A stretch of 64,000 nucleotides of DNA from Rotaria sp. Silwood1 (taxonomy: Eukaryota; Rotifera; Eurotatoria; Philodinida; Philodinidae): assembly GCA_905250075.1 (NCBI GenBank), contig CAJNOP010000042.1, forward strand, positions 721,152 to 785,151, given 5' to 3'. Positions 23,101 through 37,378 of this stretch are shown here, piece by piece. The notes beneath the pieces were generated by a model. It saw nothing but the letters and a program-made list of their open reading frames with translations. It ran no database searches and was not told where the DNA came from. A program made the position numbers and the translations under genes. Each line of letters opens with the position of its first letter. The stretch's first letter is position 1.

Positions 23101-25648
23101 TTTGATAGTCAAGCGTGACTTTCAAAATTTAAATTCATGAAAGTTCTTAATATCAGATGAAATTATTAAAAGTCTATAGTTTCATCTATAGTAGACTTCT
23201 GCACGGGTTTGACTTTTCGAAACAGCACCAAATCCGAAATATTTTTTCGTCTGTTTATGCTAGATTAACTATTTTATTTCCAATATAGTGATTCGATATA
23301 AATGAAAATTTATCTCAAGTTTTATAGTTATTTTGAAGTACACATGCACAATAATATGCATAGATTTTCATGAATTTATTCGTATTGTAGAAGGAAATGA
23401 TACATTGAAAAAATACACGGAAAGCGATGGATTACGTTAGGAAAATGAATCCGAATCTTTTCAAAGTTTAACATGCGCTCATTCACGGGTTCGTTCAGAT
23501 TACAGGACTCTAACATATGGTCATGTAAACTGGTCACTACATAGAATAGTGAAATTCATAATTTCCTTAAAGGCAGGACAAGTTATTCAGTTGAGTCAAA
23601 TTAAACACAAGCTGCAAATTTGTTTTTCAGTAAATATATTACAGTTGGGAAAATTTCTTTTTCTTACCGCTTGATGATTTTACAAGCAAATATTTGAATT
23701 TTCTCTCTTTGTTCTTTATTTGGATGATATTCAACACGTGTAAGTAATAATAATCCATAATTAATAATAATTTGTAGAGTATTTGTAGATTGTTGGAGAT
23801 GATTAAGAGCAAGTTCAATAATAGCTTCAATGGTTTCAAAATTATTTGGTAAAATTTTAAGTTGAAAACGATTATTATAATCTGATAAATTACATAGAAA
23901 AGTTTCAATAATAGGAAGTCGTTCATTAGTAAATCGTTTTTGAATCCATTGAAGAATATTTTTAACTTGTTCATCATTTGTTGAAAAAGCACATTGAAGA
24001 AAAAGAATATAATTTTGTTCTCGTTGATGTATACTTGAGCTTGTTTGATTAAATAAAGTTAAAAATTGATCATATATATTTTGTGTCATTAATTGATAAC
24101 GAATTAATGATAAACGTTGTTTTATAGAAAGAATTTTATTTATTTCATATTGAGATATTAAATGAAGAGAAAGTGATGTAGTTATTTCAGCATATTCTTC
24201 GAATAATGTAAGAGTTTTTTCATTTCCTTCTTTTAATAATTTCTCTATAAATAATTCTTTTCCAATACATTCATGAATAACAATATCAAATAACCATTTT
24301 CGTTGTTTTCGACTACTATAAAGACCTAAATGTTGTTTGCTATTTTTTAACATATATTCAAGAAGACGAATTGTATGATTTGATGACCATTTGCATGTAT
24401 CATATAAAGCAATAAATAGACGAACATAATGATCAAGAGAAAATGAACGAGGAAATACAAATCCATCGAGATCGATACCCTCAGCATTCCAAAATGTTTG
24501 ATATTTAATTGAACCTATAAATATTTATATAAAGAGATGTTTCAGAAGTTCTGCAGCGATTTTAAAACTCATTGTTCTTGCATTTAACAAAATCAAAATC
24601 TTGATAACTTTGACAAATTATTGTATCTACCTATTTGTTTTTGTTGAATGGAAGAATGATGACTTGTAAAATCATTTCAAAACTTCTGGAACATTTATTA
24701 ATATAAGAAAAATAAATAAATAAATAAAATAAAACCTGGTTGATTTGATGCAATAATTGTAATTAATTCAATCATTTCATTTGGCATTTTTTTAAAAAAA
24801 TATTTTTGCTCTGATGCAATAAAATGAGGTAAAAATCTTTTGTGCTTTTCTAATTGATTAATATATTCAATTGTTAAATGAAATATTGCTTTTATTTCTT
24901 TTTTTGCAAGTGATGATAATAATCTATTGTTTTCTTGAAAATAATTTAAAAATTTTTCATTATTGCTTTTGTGTTCATTTAAATCACATTGAATTAAATG
25001 AATAACAATCAAAGGTTGATAGTAAATTAATTTTGAACGAAATAAAGATGAAGAATCAATTTGTTCTAAGCGTTTAATTGACCATCGTGATAGAAGATTT
25101 AATATTTGATCTTTTGAACAAAATGGTACTAAATAAGCATCAAGATTATATTGATCATGATGATATGATTCAGTTAAATGATATACAAGATTATAAAAAA
25201 ATGATGAAGATTTTTTTAAACAATCAATTTGATGTAGATTTTCTAATATTTGATTTTTAAGACTTAAAAAGCATTGAAAATAATTTTTTTTTATTATTTA
25301 CTTATTTTTAATTTAATAAACTTACAATCGACCAATATTTTTATCATTGATTGTTTCAACAATAAATTCATAAATTTGTTTTTCATTTCTTTGAATTTTA
25401 AGCCAACCTTTTGCAGCAATAGTTCGTTGTCTTATTGGTAATGAATCTGTTTTGAATATTTCTAATAAATTTTTTTCATTTTTTGTTGATTTTGATAAAA
25501 ATACTAACATTTGTAAATCATCATAAGATAATGATTGCTTCAAATGTTTTTCTATTTCAGTTTTATCCGATAACGATATAATATATTTGAGACGATCTTT
25601 CCATGTACCCTCAGTTTTTAATAATTCATATTTGAAAATTGAGGACAT
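20141..25648 (-). CDS. large helical protein, unrecognised
   Basis: Seven exons on the minus strand: 25648-25326, 25262-24736, 24514-23668, 22960-22336, 22281-21921, 21438-20910 and 20852-20141. Every junction has GT..AG ends and keeps the frame, giving about 1,307 aa. Four introns are 54-63 nt or slightly larger (25263-25325 63 nt, 22282-22335 54 nt, 20853-20909 57 nt, 24515-24735 221 nt). Two are long (22961-23667 707 nt, 21439-21920 482 nt). The start ATG at 25648 is the first Met; a TATATAAA lies ~50 nt upstream. I do not recognise the family. The product is rich in Leu, Ile, Lys, Asn and Gln, with helix-length amphipathic segments throughout (e.g. LSIKQRLSLIRYQLMTQNIY, KEILRLLNEYASDSSLIMSV). 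It lacks a signal peptide, membrane helices and nucleotide-binding motifs. That pattern fits an alpha-solenoid (HEAT/ARM-like) scaffold (inference). The C-terminus is basic (RWKRKKERNQRQ), then acidic (DMSDINLFEIFDVE). Confidence 0.82.
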
Positions 25649-26561
25649 TTTTCGAAATAAAAATTCAGCAATGATTGACAATCAAAAGAGATGGTTTTTA
25701 TATATGTAGAGAAAAACACCATGATGAAATTATATAAAACGAGAATAATATTGACATAGTCAAGGCTTCATCGTTCTTTGTTCGTAAACAGTAGTCATGA
25801 GTAATACATTTTTTGTTCTTTCGCAATCCTTTGAAATTTTTTTTCTTATCAAAAGCTACGTCACATTTTTTTGTTTTTGAACATATTAGCACAAAAAAAA
25901 TAATGGCAAAAAGAGGATATGGATGAAGAAACAATTCACATTCATATTTACGCCCATATTGCTCGGGTGCAGCATTCCTTTTGCAACGAATCCTACTTCC
26001 GTTGACTTGATGCTTACTCTGAGAGTGTTGCAAGACTCTTGTGTACGACAAATTCTAATAGCTGGGTACTCATAAGCGAAAGAAATCGCTTAACTTTAGT
26101 AATAAAAGTGTAATCCTCAATTTCAATCATTGAATGCACCAATGAACGGATGTATCACATTTTTTATTTTGCATTGATCTTTGCTGCAAAAGATTATGTT
26201 ATGTATATTTGTTTTAAAACATGTGCCATCGAATCCTTGGAAAAAATCGAATGAAAAAATTCCGTTCAAGAAAAGAGTTTATTATAACCTGTCACTACAT
26301 GTATATCGGGTTAATTTATAACTTAGATATTAGAAGTAGGTCTATTTTCGATTGATTTATGTAATTTCTTCAATAGTACGGTTTAATACCTTCTTTACTG
26401 AAGTTATTGAATAATTTTCGGTAATTAAAAAAAGAATAAATCACTGATAAGTTCGAATTCTAATTAAGTAAAAAAGTTTATTCTTTCATTCAGACGGATT
26501 GATTGACAAAGGTGATGTTCAAGGATAGTAATAATTGTCCATGCGTACGAAGCATATGAAA
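25649..26561. other. intergenic between two minus genes
   Basis: Promoter side of the large helical gene and 3' flank of the GMC gene. A minus-strand open frame at 25698-26051 has no ATG context or motifs. Confidence 0.4.
26478..26483 (-). promoter_or_regulatory. polyadenylation signal AATAAA
   Basis: AATAAA on the minus strand, about 80 nt past the stop codon of the GMC oxidoreductase gene. Confidence 0.6.
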
Positions 26562-29194
26562 CTAGCATGCAACAGTAGCGTCTTGCAAAACCATATGTGC
26601 GAGTTTTTCGCCAATGGCATATGCAGGTGCTTGTGTATGTCCATTGTTTATTAAAGGTAGAATGGATACATCTGCCACTCGTAAACTCTCAACGTTTCGT
26701 ACACGAAGTTGATTGTCGACCACTCCCATAGGGTCAGTGTCAGGTGCCATTTTACATGTACCACATGGATGAAAACAGGTGCTAGCAACAGCTCGTACAT
26801 GCTTTTTCCAATCAGCCAGATCCTTTGGATGGGATATGGTTTTCGGCCATGGACCAACAACGATATTTTTTGTTCCTCGGCCTTTCATTAACACTTCGTG
26901 TCCGATTCGACAACCTTCAGCAAGTACAGCTACATCGAGATCATTTTCAAGATAGGCATGATCGATGATGGGTTTGCATGTTGGGTCCTTGGACGAGAGT
27001 CGTACAGTACCTCTTGCTTGTGGCCCACATAGAAGAACATATAGTCCAATACCTCCTTCGCCTTCTACGGGATTGTGTGGCAGCTCATCTATAAAAGTCG
27101 ATAGACAATTTTTACACTTAATTTTATTAAACCATTATATTCAGAGAGATCTAAACTACACGGTAAAATCTTGTGAAACATTCATGTTTCATACAGTTAA
27201 GAGTAGATATGAAATCTTGACACTTTAATCCATATATCGTTAGGATTTCTAGGTGTCACTTTATTATGATTTGTCTGGCAGTGAAAAGGTCAAAAATACG
27301 TAGATGTACATTTACCTTTTCACATTCTTAGTGCTTTATTTAGCTGATTTAAGAATGGATCTATTTTACTCTAAACCTTTTAATGTTATTGAAAGTTCAT
27401 TTTTTTAGAACATTAAGAGATTCCTCATACGCACACAAAAATTTGAGCTCGATTTTTCTATCTACTTAAAATTGAACAAGAATTTTCTGGAGAATGCCTC
27501 AGAATACTATTGTTTTCAATGATTTCTTTTTATATTGTGATCGACTGACCTGCTTGTGGGCAGCTAGGAATATAAACGTACAATTCTGAAGTCCAGAACT
27601 CGATATGAGGTTGATTTGGCCATTGCCCAGTCGGATCGTACTCTAATGGTTGAGTCTTTTGTTTCTCGAGCTTTGCAGCTTCCCAAACAGGATCTTGAAT
27701 GGTCTTGTCGATTCGCTTTAGAGCAAAGGGACCAAATGGCAGTCCTGCCAGGAATCCTGTTTTCGTTTCATTCCATTCTTTGACTGATAATGCAAGAGCG
27801 TCTGGATGATAATAGACAAATCGATCAAGCGTAAGATTTGAATCATTTACTTGATAAGATGTAAGAACCTAAATGATAACATGAAGTATCGCATATTTAA
27901 ACTGAAAAAATCTATACTATCACATGATCTTGAAGATTGCTTCCTACACCTTGCAAGTCAACCTTACAACTGATACCCATTTCAATTAGATGTTCTGCTG
28001 GGCCAATACCAGAATACATTAAAACCATTGGAGAATTATAAGCACTAAATAAAAATGATCTTGCAATATAAAGTATAGACGTCACTCTAATCCAAACTGA
28101 ATTTGACTGCTTGGCACTTCGTGAAAGCTACTAGATTTCTTATCAAATAGTCAAAAGACCGAGAGAGCCACTGTTCATCGATTTTACTGACAAGAGTTCT
28201 CGAAACTGATTCACTTTAGTGTCGAATATTTTCTCGGACAAAATTGCTAATCTGAAGCTTACCCAGCACTTAGAATAATTTCCTTTCTTGCTTTGATGAT
28301 TATCGATTGTCCAGTTGCATCATAATGTGCTTCTACACCGACTGCTTTGTAGTCACGTTTTTCTTTGTTGTTTACATTGTTTTTTTCCAGAATGATTCGG
28401 TCGACATAGATACCTGTTCGCACTGTAAGGTTTGTTTTCTCGTAATGAAGAATAAAGTCCGCACTTGTACTTCGAATACCTTTGTAAGCTGTGCGTACAG
28501 CATGTCCAACACCTAAACCGTTCTTAAATGAGTTTCAAAGAAAGAAATGAACGTTACAAACCTTCATAGTCACCCCGTACAAACATATCGGGTTTATACT
28601 CAAAGCCACTGTCAATAAATGATTCAATAACTTTTTCAGAGATAGGTGCATGAGGATACGGCTCGGTATGCAGTGGTCCACTAGTACCATGAACAGTCAA
28701 GTCTGACTGGTGCCATTCAGCTGGATGGAACGTCTCAGATGCTTTGAAATAGGGCAACATGTCTTCCCAACTCCATCCTGGGTTCCCCATGGCTGCGATA
28801 CGATCATAGTCTGCTTTGGTGCCCCGAATAAGCAATGTACCATTGATTGCACTGCATCCACCAAGAAAACGAGCACGTGGTGCGCTTATAATACGATTAT
28901 TGCAACCTTTCTGAGCAACAGTATCATAGTTCCAGTCGTGTGACTTCTCTTTACCCAAAAGCCAATTACCAGGTATACGACCATGAATGACTTCTTCATG
29001 ACTACCACAAAAAATTCTTCGTTCAAGATAAGAAAATTAGAATAGATACAAACAAACCTTGGACCAGCTTCGAGAAGGCATACACTAGAGTTTGTATCTC
29101 CTTCTGCCAAACGTCGAGCTGCAACCGCACCGCTCGTACCGCCACCAATTACAATGTAGTCGTAAGTAATAATATCATCCTTTTCCTGAGTCAT
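26562..29194 (-). CDS. GMC-family FAD oxidoreductase
   Basis: Six exons: 29194-29058, 29001-28562, 28512-28263, 28044-27924, 27868-27550 and 27088-26562. Introns are 56, 49, 218, 55 and 461 nt. The product is 597 aa, the usual size for glucose-methanol-choline enzymes. Residues 11-32 form the FAD-binding beta-alpha-beta with GGGTSG (17-22). The GMC signature [14 protein letters not shown] follows (about 88-101). Near the C-terminus are the active-site His529 in [12 protein letters not shown] and His573 in [15 protein letters not shown]. There is no signal peptide and no peroxisomal tail (ends VAC), so it is probably cytosolic. It would oxidise an alcohol with FAD; the substrate cannot be read from the sequence. 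The wording of the N-terminal half ([27 protein letters not shown]) resembles fungal enzymes more than animal choline or glucose dehydrogenases, suggesting horizontal acquisition (inference). The start lies 1 nt after an acceptor (ATTATCTAG). Confidence 0.9.
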
Positions 29195-29199
29195 TCTAG

Positions 29200-31878
29200 A
29201 TAATGGACAACAAAAACAGTTTATTGATCTTATGATCACAACTACTGCAAACGTGTCTGTCGAAGAAATCGTTTAGTTTACTTAAAATATAACTTCGAAC
29301 AAATGCTCATATACATCTTTCAGAAATCGTTCTTTTTTTTGGGAATATGAAGGTAAAATCTGGAGCGGAGACACTACATCTTTCGGGAAAGGCTGCTTCA
29401 AGCGTTTGAATCCCAGAGTTTATCTTTGTTGCCAAAGAAATTTATGTAATCAAATTCGAGTTCAATAGAGTGTCAAATAAAGTGAAATCATTCTAAAATA
29501 TAGTTTTTTAATAGAAGTCAGATATACATTTAGTAGAGACTTTCATTTGTCTGTAAGATCCTAATATATTTGCTTGATTCTACTCTTTCCTCATTTTCTG
29601 GTAAACTAATCGTGTCGCTTTAGATGGTTAGTTCATCGGAAATAGAACGTTCATTGAAAGACATGATTTCAACCGAGACTTGGAGTATAGGAATTTATTT
29701 GACTATAGACAAAACTGAGCCGAGAGATTAAATTTGGGCTATCACTATGTATTTCTTGCGCGAATTTTTTTCTGCTACTAGGTGCCATCCTTTCTCTGAA
29801 AAGAACTCCATATGAAATCAAAATGACAGTACAAATTTTGTGCCAAAAAACATACCGTAACTTAAAATAACGTCGTTTTCTTTCTATTCAGTGTGTAAAT
29901 ACCTTGCGCTCCTACTATCTATATCAATAACAGTTAAGGCTGTTCTTTTTTGTCAGAGATAGTGTTTTTTTTTTGTTTTTGTTTTTGTTTTACAATGTTT
30001 GATAAAACAAAAGCAAGAATACTATTACGAGGTAAATGCTGTTATGTCACTACTTTATTTTGAAAAGATAGAGTAACTGCGTGCTCACCTTCCCCAAAAA
30101 AAACTAGGAAGCACGTATATATAGTGAAAGAAAAATTGGGCTAGTCAGGAAAGAAGTTGAGACGCTTCTTCGGCTGACTGAAAAATGAACAACAGGAAGA
30201 GTTACAAAAAAAGACGTCAGTCAGGAAGGATAGGTCAGACGGGTAGGAACGTATATGTAACAATTGAAAAGAAAAGAAGTGAAACACTATGTAACAGTAA
30301 ACAAAGGAAAAATGATAAAAGAAGTCCAGAATAACATAGATCACAGGTACCGAAGATAGAAGAGAATATCATACACTAAACGAGTGATCGACCGTGTGAT
30401 ATATGGTAAACCAAATGGCCAATACATAACAAATGCCTCGCTGATTACTCTGCTTCTATGTCTGCATGACCCATACTATTATGAGGTAAATGCCTCGCTG
30501 ATTACTCTGCTTCTATGTCTGCATGACCCATACTATTTTGCTCGTTCTCGATTGTTCTCTATACGGGTTACTCAACAGTTGGTCGGCGAGAGAGTCAACT
30601 CATAGATAACAGCATCCAATAACACATACTAAAAATATATTCAGAATAACATGGTCGTCGATGTATCGCTACGCAATTACTGTGACATTTTCACAAGGTC
30701 GTTGTGTCAACAGACTGATAAGATGATACAAAGCGGAATAGTCGATATTTGCCAACGCTCAGACAGTCTTCCATTTGAACGAACATTTGAAAATGAATTC
30801 TTGTCCAATACATAAATTCAAATCAGTTCAACTAATTAAATATGAAAGACGATTGTTATCGATATTAATCATAAATTGTGTTGAGAGAGAACGAACAACT
30901 ATGCATATTTTAGTTCTCTTTTTTCGTCGAGCGAACAGACTATAGAAATAGGCAAACTTTTATTGAGAAAAACGCGACGAACGTGTCTTGGTGACCTACT
31001 TAAGAAGTTAGTAATCAAACATAGAAGCTAGGCAAACATATAACTAAAATATTGTGATGGTGATAAACTAATATGTACACATTGTTTTTCTCAAAAGTAA
31101 TCTTTTTCAATGAATTGAAAATAAAATAAGTGTAATCCTCTAGTCATGGGTCACTAGGAATTCTGTTAAGAATTTTAAAAAAGAGCTGTATGACTAATAG
31201 TTCCATGGAAAATTTTTAACAATGTTCCGAAGTCGGTATCATACTATTTATAACTTTTTCAACTTACTCAACAGATTTTTTATAATCAAAATAGACTTGT
31301 TTTATTCACTTGTACCTATTGTGTTTGTTATACAACTATTTCTTTTATTCCTCATATTCAAGTAAATTCTACGATCCTATAGTTATTAATTTTATCTCGA
31401 GAGCAGTCCTGTTTAAGCGATATATGGGTAAGTGTGATATTTATTGTTAATATACAATCAAATTAAAATAATACATATGAAGGATCAAGCAAATAATATC
31501 GTGAATAGTAATCATTTGTGTAAGCTCAACTATTACATTCATGTCAATCAGAAAGTATTTAATTATCTTGACATAGGAAATTTGAATATTTTAGAACAGA
31601 ATATTTTATTCTGTCAGTCGATTACAGGGGCTACAATATGACAAAAAAAAGGGTATCGTTGTAAGGTGATGCTGAATAGTAGTCAGTTCTTCAGACAAAC
31701 AAAACTCGATCAATTGATTGTGCAATCACATTTATTAAACATGTCAAACAATGTTAAAGAAACTTGAAAATATAATTGAATAATTTATTTTACACTATGT
31801 AGAATATTTACACGATGAAAGTAAGTATTCGCTTGAATAAAAGGTCAAAGAAAAAAAACATTTATAATACAGAAAGTT
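29200..31878. other. intergenic, no gene seen
   Basis: No recognisable exon. Contains a TTTTTG-type simple repeat near 29966-29990, the 57-bp duplication at 30431-30537, and a related relic (ACTATTACGAGGTAAATGCT) at about 30021. Confidence 0.4.
30431..30537. repeat. 57-bp tandem duplication
   Basis: A 50-bp stretch beginning AAATGCCTCGCTGATTACTC at 30431 recurs without visible change at 30488 (period 57). The copies are joined by ATGAGGT. A diverged related piece occurs about 410 bp upstream (30021). The identity of the two copies indicates a recent duplication. Confidence 0.85.
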
Positions 31879-34144
<2,266 letters not shown>

Positions 34145-37067
34145 AGTTAGGCGTAGGAATTGTGTAAAAATTAATGATTACGAAGGTTTGGTAAAAAAAA
34201 CATGAAGAATCGATTATTCTGAATACTAGAAATAAATAGTAAGCTTGGAGTGTATGAGAAAAATTTCGATTTAAATTAGCAAAACTCTCCAACTATTCAT
34301 GCGATTAGTGCATATAAAACTATCAGAGAGTATGTACAACAATTAGTAAAGAAAAGAATATCCTATTACTTCGAGTCAGAGAATAGAATATTCAATACAC
34401 GTGTAAAATATGCTGTATTGATAAATTAGAAGCGACAATCGCAATGACAAAATAGAAGAGAACAGAAAAAAAAAACAATATAACTAATAATAGAATACGA
34501 CGATGGTTTTTTTCCCATTCAGTCAAAAGCAACAGCTTATGTTTTGGTATGGCATACGTGGAAACCCTTTATAGAGTAAACTATATTCGCATTTAGATAC
34601 ATTAAATTTTGCTCATATATATACTTAATATTGTCGCTGCATGTGAGGACATATGAATACTATTGTACAGATCTCAGACGGATACATGTGAGATAATTCC
34701 GGAATGACCAAAAAACGAAGCACAAACAATAAACACACATGAACATGCAGGAGTTTTTTTTTCACAAATAATATTCGAACATGCATGTTTCAATTTATAA
34801 GACGAACTTCTTCACTAGTCGATCATCTACTTGCATTATATCAGCAACTTCGAAAAATTCATTAATGTTTTAGAGCCACACTAGTGCTGATATATGAGAG
34901 CGATTTCATTTTAATGAAAAATGAATGAATATACCTTAAAGAAAAAAGCTATATTCATACGTGGGATAACATGCACATCACAAAATGGCAGAAATTTTCA
35001 TACCGACGTAGAATCGCTTTGATTACAGTTTTCGTAAATACGATTATGTTACATTGACATGTAGAATTTAGCGAAATTCTAGTCATCTTGTATAAATACG
35101 TAAGCATGTTGCATGCAATTATTTGCAACGATAAGACTCATGCATAGTCTCGCATGTTTTGCTTGAAAACTTGAAGAACTGTATTGCCCTACATACATTT
35201 GCAAAATGCACGTCTATATATGTGCTATTCTCTTTTATTTATGCGCAACGATTTCTCATATTTGAAATAGCTTGCATCTTCATGAATAAGATAATATGTC
35301 TTGAAAAGTATTTTGCAACTAAATGCGAGTTTCTGAAAATTTCCCACAAAGACATGTGTTTTTTCTGCTTTCGGCTTCTACGGAGAAGTGAGCACTATGC
35401 AAAAGTTTAATGTACTTGCCCGAATTATTAGGACATCATACAATAATTGTTGATATTCACCCTATTAAGTGCAAATAAGATAATAATTTAGTATAGAAAA
35501 TGTGACTGTCGCACTTATGAGTAAAAAAATAACCAAAAGGGTGTGGGTGTGAGACACAGTGGATGAAAAAAAAGATGCGAAGCAATGCTTATAATTATTG
35601 TAGCTAATAACTTGATGGTTTGTGTAGTTATTCTTAAAACTTGATGTTAAGCCTTTATGGCAAAAAAAGAGATAAATAAGCGTTATATGTACTAAATTAA
35701 AAAACCCAGTTTTTTTAATTTGAAAATAAGTAACGCTTATTTTATGCAATACAGTTTCGTTATGAAAATTTTTGAGCATACTAAAAAGATAGAACTTTTG
35801 AAGTTCTAAAAAATCGATAATACACTTTTTCGAATTTGTCTAGATACACTTCGATGCGAAAACACGTCAATACAGGAGAGCTGTGTTTATTTATATATGA
35901 TTTTGTCGAGAATTAAACTTTGACTCTTTTGAAAAAAATGTGGAGACTCTCATTCGTTGTGAAGCACCAGTTAGTTCATTCTGAACGTTTAAGCTTTTGC
36001 ACACAGCAGTGTTTTCAATATATGTATCTCACAACAGGAACAAGAAAAAACTGAAACTTTCACCATGCACTAATTACACTGAAAGCGTTATTTGTGCAAG
36101 ATTTTAAATTGAATCTCGAAAGTCAACTCTCAACGTGACCTGCAACGAACTACAGAGTTTTGTTGAACAATGCAGTGAAAATTCTATATCGTAAAAAAAG
36201 AATGCCTGAAAAAATAAACCATGCTAGACTTGTTCAACGCTGATCAACCCTCATTCAATGAGCACAGTCTTGATCTACAAATGATTCAACACCTGGAGAC
36301 GCACAATAGACACAAAAAGTGTTTTAGGAGCAGCTCTTTCAATGGTTGCAACTATCAAATTAATATTTCGTTTACATATAGTCGGCACTCAGCATTAATT
36401 ATCGGTGCTTAGCTAACCTCAGTTACTAGAAACAGTTCTGAAAAATGAATTTTTCATCTTTTAAAAATTGCTAATTGGGATAAGAAGTACTGGTAGGTAA
36501 ATTATAACGTTTTTAATAATAATAAGACGACATTTGTTTTTGATATTGTTGCTGTAGTTATTAACTATGAATTATTGCAGATTTTATCATGGTCTATTTA
36601 TCATTCAAGAGTCTCAATAAAGTTATTATTAATAGATTGTGTCCAACTATTATGTTCTTGTGAAAGAAAATTGACGATAGCTGCATACACATATGTGTCA
36701 GAACTTCGCATGGGATGGGACAATCCCATCCCATCGGTTCCATGAGATGCAATTCTTTTGAAAAATGTTCCATGTGATGAAATGGGACAGAAAATTTTCA
36801 CACACTAATTCCAAGCCCATGGGCAAACTTCTTGTGCAGAATTTTATTAAGAACAACATAGTTGTTTCGAAATAGATGTCTTTCTTGGCCATTCGAGCGA
36901 AATAAGTGAGAAATAATTTGTTTCTCTATTCTATAATTGGTTATGCACTATAACCATTAGGATTAGATAGAACAAATAATAAAGAATCTACATATAATTG
37001 TAATAGTAATAAATAATTTGATTTTACTTTTAGTTACAATCAATAGTATACCTTCAAATACTTCGTC
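34145..37067. other. intergenic with old dispersed repeat
   Basis: No gene recognised. Holds one copy (34560-35350) of a diverged repeat also found at 49050-49600. Open frames at 35159-35410 and 35465-35779 have no motifs or splice context. Confidence 0.4.
34560..35350 (+). repeat. diverged dispersed repeat, copy 1
   Basis: Shares a series of collinear matches with 49050-49600. These include AGAGTAAACTATATT, CTGCATGTGAGG, ATGTAGAATT followed by AAATTCTAGTC, TACATGCAATTATTT-like, and the surrounding order. Gaps and substitutions are frequent, so this is an old element of unknown type with no open frame. Confidence 0.6.
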
Positions 37068-37378
37068 ATGTGTAGTTCAATGTCATTTGATCGATATGAT
37101 TCCATGAGCTTGAGCACTGCTTCGTCTTCTTCTATCATTGCTTTACCTTCAAGTTTTAATATGGATTCTTCATCAGGTATTCATGAATACACCACTAAAA
37201 TGATCTACTTATTAGAAAAGTTTCATCAAACTATAAACTCATTAAAAATACAAAAAATAAGTTATCATTGGTTTGCTGGCAGATTTTTGGTTTTCCAGTC
37301 AAGAAATCTCATAAAAAAGAAGACTTTGAATCGATTCAAGGCTTTCTCAGTTGTAGGCATTTACATCAAGTTCTATAG
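37068..37378 (+). CDS. possible small two-exon gene
   Basis: An ATG at 37068 opens a Ser-rich stretch (MCSSMSFDRYDSMSLST..NMDSSS). It runs to a good donor (TCATCAG then GTATTC, exon end 37176). An acceptor (TTTTTGGTTTTCCAG) starts a second piece at 37299 that keeps the frame: VKKSHKKEDFESIQGFLSCR to a TAG at 37376-37378. The total is 62 aa. It could be a short peptide gene or only the first two exons of a longer one. No family is recognised, and the support is only splice sites plus coding-like composition. Confidence 0.35.

Noticed and set aside
23639..23992. 117-codon minus-strand frame
   Set aside because: Out-of-frame shadow of exon 3 of the 1,307-aa gene.
25698..26051. 117-codon minus-strand frame upstream of the large helical gene
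   Set aside because: No recognisable motifs. It lies in the expected promoter region, with a TATA-like element, of a well-supported gene.
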